From positions 124,001 to 188,000 of the forward strand of contig JAKVKU010000002.1 in NCBI GenBank assembly GCA_022484695.1: DNA of 64,000 bases, in the 5' to 3' direction. Source of the stretch: Lactobacillus sp. (GTDB taxonomy: Bacteria; Bacillota; Bacilli; Lactobacillales; Lactobacillaceae). Made by a program: the position numbers and the translations under genes. Below are positions 63,739 to 64,000 of the stretch, in pieces; the stretch's first letter is position 1, and the number at the start of each line of letters is the position of its first letter. The notes below the pieces were generated by a model. That model did not search any database. It saw only the letters and a list, made by a program, of their open reading frames with translations, and had not been told where the DNA came from.

Positions 63739-64000
63739 CTAATGGGCAGATGCTAATAACTCAGCGGCGTTATCATGGAAAATAGCCTGTTTCTGTGCAG
63801 CGGTTAATAAGTCAGTTTCCGCCAATGCTTGGTTCAACTTGGCTGCCCTTTTTAAAGATGTATACGGAATATCACTGCCATAAAGGATATGGCTTTCATC
63901 CGCCAACGTCAATAAAGCCGGTAATTGTCGAGGTAATACGGCGCCGGCAGTATCGAAATAAACCTGCTTCATGACTTTATAAATATCGGTATCGTACTCG
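63739..64000 (-). CDS. Amidohydrolase (metal-dependent, TIM barrel), C-terminal part
   Basis: The frame is open through the right edge, so the N-terminal part lies outside. Visible: VYFDTAGAVLPRQLPALLTLADESHILYGSDIPYT, where the Asp of YGSD is the metal/acid residue of the amidohydrolase 2 family (decarboxylases such as aminocarboxymuconate-semialdehyde or salicylate types). About 87 codons are present. Reaction unknown. Confidence 0.75.
   Translation of the reverse strand, partial: EYDTDIYKVMKQVYFDTAGAVLPRQLPALLTLADESHILYGSDIPYTSLKRAAKLNQALAETDLLTAAQKQAIFHDNAAELLASAH

Overview
The window reads as a chromosomal segment of a lactic acid bacterium, probably Lactobacillaceae. Signs are strong GGAGG ribosome binding sites, many CcpA (cre) sites, an HrcA/CIRCE-controlled hsp20, a cell-wall enzyme carrying SLAP-type repeats, and short-chain and medium-chain oxidoreductases typical of lactobacilli. 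The species cannot be named from this. No tRNA, rRNA, CRISPR array, insertion sequence or phage gene was seen.

Region 1 (1-25.4 kb) is a deoxyhexose metabolism island. It has an L-fucose set (fucI, fucK, a sugar porter, fucU, fucA) with two DeoR-type regulators. It also has an L-rhamnose set (permease, rhaB, rhaM, rhaA, rhaD) with an AraC-type regulator and a large secreted GH78 alpha-L-rhamnosidase. Both pathways end in L-lactaldehyde. The window carries an oxidising enzyme (aldA-like, cut at the left edge) and two nearly identical zinc alcohol dehydrogenases as candidate reducing enzymes. Three copies of an unrecognised protein of about 100 residues sit beside these units, and this is the best candidate for an undescribed component.

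Region 2 (25.4-30.1 kb) holds small redox and stress genes: an FMN-barrel protein, a TetR regulator, two aldo/keto reductases behind a textbook MerR-type promoter with a 19 bp spacer, the MerR regulator, and an alpha/beta hydrolase.

Region 3 (30.2-42.3 kb) is a glycoside island: two MFS permeases, GH42, GH106-like and GH1 hydrolases, a ROK kinase, and AraC and GntR regulators. With GH78 it suggests use of plant rhamnosides, but the substrate is an inference.

Region 4 (42.3-49.1 kb) is an oxidoreductase cluster (OYE, SDR, two MDR proteins) with a TetR regulator. The same long inverted-repeat operator is found at three promoters: this cluster, the second MDR gene and the alpha/beta hydrolase 15 kb away. 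A truncated esterase is fused behind the second MDR gene.

Region 5 (49.1-64 kb) is mixed. It has a BASS-family transporter; ilvD behind a leader-peptide attenuator (19 codons, mostly Leu/Ile/Val in the second half, with alternative hairpins and a terminator); a GPH symporter with a small partner gene; a peptidase and amino-acid ABC operon below a cluster of palindromes; hsp20; a TSUP exporter; kdgK; a YczE-like membrane protein; an unknown 414-residue protein; and the end of an amidohydrolase running off the right edge.
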